A stretch of 11,638 nt of DNA, taken from positions 1,898-13,535 of the forward strand of contig DEHY01000035.1 of NCBI GenBank assembly GCA_002352185.1, in the 5' to 3' direction. A program made the translations under genes and the position numbers. The notes beneath the pieces are model-generated. The model searched no databases. It was given only the letters and a program-made list of their open reading frames with translations, and had not been told where the DNA came from. Position 1 is the stretch's first letter; each line of letters begins with the position of its first letter. Below are positions 8,315 through 11,638 of this stretch, one piece after another. Source of the stretch: Competibacteraceae bacterium UBA2788 (GTDB lineage: Bacteria > Pseudomonadota > Gammaproteobacteria > Competibacterales > Competibacteraceae).

Positions 8315-10422
8315 TCGCTTGCCTCCGATTCACGGTCTGCCGCGCCCGGATTTTCCAGCCGTGGCAGGCGCAGGAAGAATGTGGAACCTTCACCGGGCTG
8401 ACTGACGACCGTCAACTCGCCGCCCGCCGCTTGGGCGAATTCGCGGCTTTCATACACTCCGATGCCCATGCCGGCGTTGCCCTTGGTGGTGGTAAACGGC
8501 TTGAACAACTGCTCACGGATGAACTTTGCGTCCATCCCGTAACCGGTGTCGCGGATCGCCGCCACCGCCATTTGGTTCTCGGAATACACGGAGACTTCAA
8601 TCACGCCCTCTGCGCCAGTCGCTTCCTGGGCATTCTGGATCAGATGCTCCAGCACCGCGATCAGTCGTTCCTGATCGACCCGCACCCACGGCTCATCGTC
8701 TGGCGCTATTAGTGGCGTCGGCGTTGGGCGACGGGCGGCGCGGGCGGCGACCGCCTGGCACACCGCCGCAGCCAACGCCACCGGTTGCGCTGATCCGCCC
8801 GTCCGTGATTCCTTGCGCAGCTGCGCCAGCAGGCGATTCATCCGCTCGGTGGCGTTGGCAATGGTGCTGAAGGCATCTTCAACGAAGGCCGGATTGGCCT
8901 TGTGGCGGGCGGCGTTGGACACCACCAGCGCCAGTTGCGCGGCGATGTTCTTGAGATCATGAACGACATAGGCTGAGAGCCGGTGAAAGGCCTCGAACTG
9001 ACGGGACTCCCACAGCGCTTCGGTGGTTTCCAACAGCGCGACGTAACCGGCCACCTGGCGACCGGCAGTCTTTAGCAGATCGCGATCTTCCCAATTGAGC
9101 TGCTGGCGGGCGCGGGACTCGGCCAACACCAGAAACCCTTTCAGATCTTCGCTGTGCAACAGCGGCACCACCAGCCAGGCCCGGCGTAGTTCCCGCAACC
9201 ATTCGGGCAACGCCAGATCGCCATACAGTTCAGGATCGTGTTCACACTGATCCAGTTCGATGACCCATTGCTGCTGCTTCAGGAAAGCGACCAGCGGCGA
9301 ATTGCCCGGCTCCGAGCGAACGCTAGGTTCGCTCAGGTTCCAGGTGGCCGCCAGGGTAAAATCGCCCGGCTCCCGCCGGGTCCAGAGCAGGCCACCGTTG
9401 CTGTGGACAATCTCGGCGGCGGCGCGGATGGCGCGTTCCCGCAACGGTTCGTTCGGCTCACCGGACGACAGGGTGTGGATAAAGCTCAGCCACTCTTCGC
9501 GATAATCGTATTTGTAATTGAAAAAATGCTTGCTGAGCATCACCCGCGCCTTGGCGCGAAGCTGTCCCGAAAACAGCAGCACGAACAGCAGCACACCCGC
9601 GCCGGCCACAAACGCCAGTTGCAGGATAGCCCCCCAATTTCCGCCGTAGACACGAATGTAATAGCCCATCCCCGCCATCGCCAGCAGATAAATTCCTGCG
9701 CCAAAAATGGTCGCCGAGTGCAGCACCATCCGGCGGGAGACGAACACGTCCAGCGACCATTCCGGATTCCGGGACGCCGCTACAGCGATCAGCGGCACCG
9801 CCATCGCGCTGACCAAGCCGCGCGCCTCCCAGACCGCCGGATCGAGCCGTTTGAACAGTAGCGCATCGGCGTATAAAAAGAAGTCATAGGCAAAGATCAG
9901 GCCCAGCCCCAGATACAGAAACTTGGTGGCCCAGCGCCGGTGCGGCCGGGTATTGCGAAACAGTTGTTCGATCAACGCCAAACCGGCAATGGCCAAGCCG
10001 ACGTGCCCCAGAATCGCGGCGTCCGCCGGCGGATCAAAGGGAAGGCCCAACCGCGCCGATTGCTCAACCCCGGCCAGCAGCACTCCATAACCCACCGTGG
10101 CCGGCCAGGCCCCGCGCAGCCAGCGTCCGATTCCGCTGTTCCGCAGCGACGGTTCAAGCAGCTGAACCAGAAATACCAGCCACGCCACGCCACGAGCGAT
10201 TTCCAGCAATTGATACCACCAGTCCGGGCCGCTGGCCCCGGCGCTGGCGTAATAGGCGGCCCGCAGCGCCCACAGCAGGCTGATCAGCACGGCGACAACC
10301 ATCAGTCCGCCCTGCAAGCGCCCGCGCCAACTGGTCAGCAGCAGCAAAAACAGAACCAGCCAGCAGGCCGCCGCTGCTTCATAGCCGAGAACGCCGAGGC
10401 TGCTTTGGGACGCCCAGGTCAT
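8287..10422 (-). CDS. prsK: Membrane sensor histidine kinase, PEP-CTERM system (PrsK-type)
   Basis: This 711-residue kinase is the likely partner of the regulator encoded next to it. Residues 14 to about 285 hold eight or nine hydrophobic membrane segments (for example WLVLFLLLL near 21, FLYLGLGLIFAYDFFLYA near 168, AFVAGAGVLLFVLLF near 270). This suits an intramembrane sensor without a large periplasmic domain. A GAF-like cytoplasmic domain follows (about 310-465). The dimerisation/phosphoacceptor H-box is AYVVHDLKNIAAQLAL with H488. The ATPase domain has the N-box HLIQNAQEA with N597, G1 DTGYGMD (625-631), the F-box LFKPFTTTK and G2 GMGIGVY (651-657). No receiver domain is fused. ATG at 10422 is one base after the upstream gene's TAG, with GGGAG nine bases before it. 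Ligand unknown. Confidence 0.9.
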
Positions 10423-10423
10423 G

Positions 10424-11638
10424 CTAGTGCGCTCCCTTGCCCCAGATAACGGTATGAACCGTCTGTAGCAGAATCACTACATCAAAGAAAAAGCTGTAAT
10501 TTTTGATGTAGTACAGATCGTACCGCAGTTTCTCGCGGGCATCGTCTTCGGAGGCGCCGTAGGGGTAACAGATTTGCGCCCAGCCGGTGATCCCCGGCTT
10601 GACCATGTGGCGCATCGTGTAAAAGGGAATTTTCTTGCACAGATCAGTGACGAACTGCGGACGTTCAGGACGCGGGCCAACGAAGCTCATCTGGCCCCAC
10701 AGCACATTGAACAGTTGCGGCAATTCGTCAATGCGGGTTTCACGCAGCACCGCACCGACCCGGGTGATCCGGCTGTCATTTTGCCCTGCCCAGACCGCCT
10801 TGCCATCCTTCTCGGCGTCCACCCGCATACTGCGAAACTTGATCACCTCGAACAGATGTTCCTTGCGCCCGACCCGGATTTGTCGATACAGGATCGGTCC
10901 GCGCCCGCCGGATTCGAGCCAGACGGCCAGGGTGGCCAGCAGCATGATCGGCCAGGTCAGCGCCAACAGAACCAGGCTGGCGATCAGGTCGAAAACGCGC
11001 TTGGCAAAGCGCTTGTGCAATACCCCGTGCAACCCGTCGGCAAAGATGAAGTTGCTCGGGCGCAAGGCGTCGAGCGCAATTTTTCCGCTCTCCCGCTCGA
11101 AGAAATTCAGGAAACTGCTGACCATTACGCCCTGCATCTTGCATTCTAGGATTTCATCAACAGGAAATCCCTTACGGCGGTCATCCATCGCGGTCACGAT
11201 TTCGTCAACGCGCAGCTTTTCGGTTAGATCATACAAAGTGTCGGTGACCTGGATCGCCCGCCCTTCCGGCACCAGCCGCGCTTCATCCTCGTGAACCCGT
11301 ACGTAACCCATGACTCGAAAACTCAGAGCCGCAGTAGCTGGATGTTCCTGCAACTCCTCAATCTGGGCGGCGTGCTGACCTACGCCCAATACCAGCACCC
11401 GGCGCTTGATCAGATTGTGGTTGGTCACCTGGAAAAACACGAAACGCAGCAGCAATACACCCATGAAACTGATAGCGAACGCCAGGATGAACTCGCCTCG
11501 GCCCAGGTAAAGGTCGGGAAACAGGTAGTAAATATTGGTCATCACAAACAGGCCCAGCAGGAAGCTGATAACCACTCGCAGCAGCATATCGCCCTTGCCG
11601 CGCCAGAAATGGCGCTCGTACAGGCCCAGCGCGACCAT
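10424..11638 (-). CDS. EpsB-type sugar transferase, PEP-CTERM/exosortase-associated, 5' end outside window
   Basis: This is a membrane polyprenyl-phosphate hexose-1-phosphate transferase that starts lipid-linked repeat units for exopolysaccharide. 404 residues are visible. The frame is open to the window edge and the first ATG there falls mid-protein for this family, so about 60 N-terminal residues are probably missing. The visible part has membrane segments (about 18-39 and 50-70), a nucleotide-binding-like CoA-binding domain starting at RRVLVLGVG (79-87) and another membrane anchor (about 216-241). The bacterial sugar transferase domain follows: YRQIRVGRK, KFRSM (267-271), DELPQLFNVL (304-313), FVGPRPERP (319-327) and KPGITGWAQI (347-356). 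The catalytic core is complete to the normal C terminus. prsK follows after one base, so the three genes form one transcription unit. The exosortase association is inferred from family resemblance and these neighbours. Confidence 0.88.
   Translation of the reverse strand: MVALGLYERHFWRGKGDMLLRVVISFLLGLFVMTNIYYLFPDLYLGRGEFILAFAISFMGVLLLRFVFFQVTNHNLIKRRVLVLGVGQHAAQIEELQEHPATAALSFRVMGYVRVHEDEARLVPEGRAIQVTDTLYDLTEKLRVDEIVTAMDDRRKGFPVDEILECKMQGVMVSSFLNFFERESGKIALDALRPSNFIFADGLHGVLHKRFAKRVFDLIASLVLLALTWPIMLLATLAVWLESGGRGPILYRQIRVGRKEHLFEVIKFRSMRVDAEKDGKAVWAGQNDSRITRVGAVLRETRIDELPQLFNVLWGQMSFVGPRPERPQFVTDLCKKIPFYTMRHMVKPGITGWAQICYPYGASEDDAREKLRYDLYYIKNYSFFFDVVILLQTVHTVIWGKGAH

Noticed and set aside
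9238..9861. Plus-strand open frame (207 codons) opposite the histidine kinase
   Set aside because: It is antisense to the kinase's GAF-like and membrane regions and has no domain features.

Overview
The window is dense, GC-rich (roughly 60% or more) bacterial chromosome. It has eight well-supported protein families and two small secreted proteins I cannot name. PurM, PurN, dCTP deaminase and methionyl-tRNA synthetase all have the lengths and motifs of gammaproteobacterial homologues, and the dcd-mrp-metG neighbourhood is also known from Pseudomonas. A PEP-CTERM/exosortase-type regulatory and sugar transferase module points to an environmental, EPS- or floc-forming gammaproteobacterium. A Candidatus Competibacter-like lineage is a guess, not something the sequence proves.

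Layout. (1) Bases 1-1586, plus strand: the 3' part of purM and complete purN, consecutive enzymes of de novo purine synthesis joined by a 4-base overlap. (2) Bases 1559-4788, all minus strand: in transcription order a small four-cysteine secreted protein, mrp (P-loop Fe-S carrier), a second small secreted protein rich in Tyr/Arg/Gly, dcd (dCTP deaminase) and a Uma2-family putative nuclease whose end overlaps the end of purN. A strong hairpin terminator lies between the Tyr/Arg/Gly protein and dcd. (3) Bases 4900-6933, plus strand: metG, divergent from the small secreted gene across a 111-base intergenic region. (4) Bases 6956-11638, minus strand: a tightly packed unit of an EpsB-type sugar transferase (5' end outside the window), the histidine kinase PrsK and the sigma-54-dependent response regulator PrsR. 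It faces metG tail to tail.

How the genes fit together. Most of the window is housekeeping: purine and pyrimidine nucleotide supply, Fe-S cluster delivery and aminoacylation. The right third is a specialised surface-polysaccharide module. PrsK would sense a signal at the membrane and phosphorylate PrsR, which would then activate sigma-54 promoters; the sugar transferase would start assembly of a lipid-linked polysaccharide. No exosortase or PEP-CTERM substrate is visible here.

The most unusual signal is in the ordinary-looking left half. The two small secreted genes flanking mrp share a leader architecture: a GAAG-loop hairpin with different stem sequences, then the same GAGGTG ribosome binding site, then similar first codons. 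They may be related cassettes inserted into the conserved dcd-mrp-metG block and controlled by a common 5' RNA element. No gene-free stretch exceeds about 111 bases. I saw no rRNA, intact tRNA, CRISPR array or insertion sequence.
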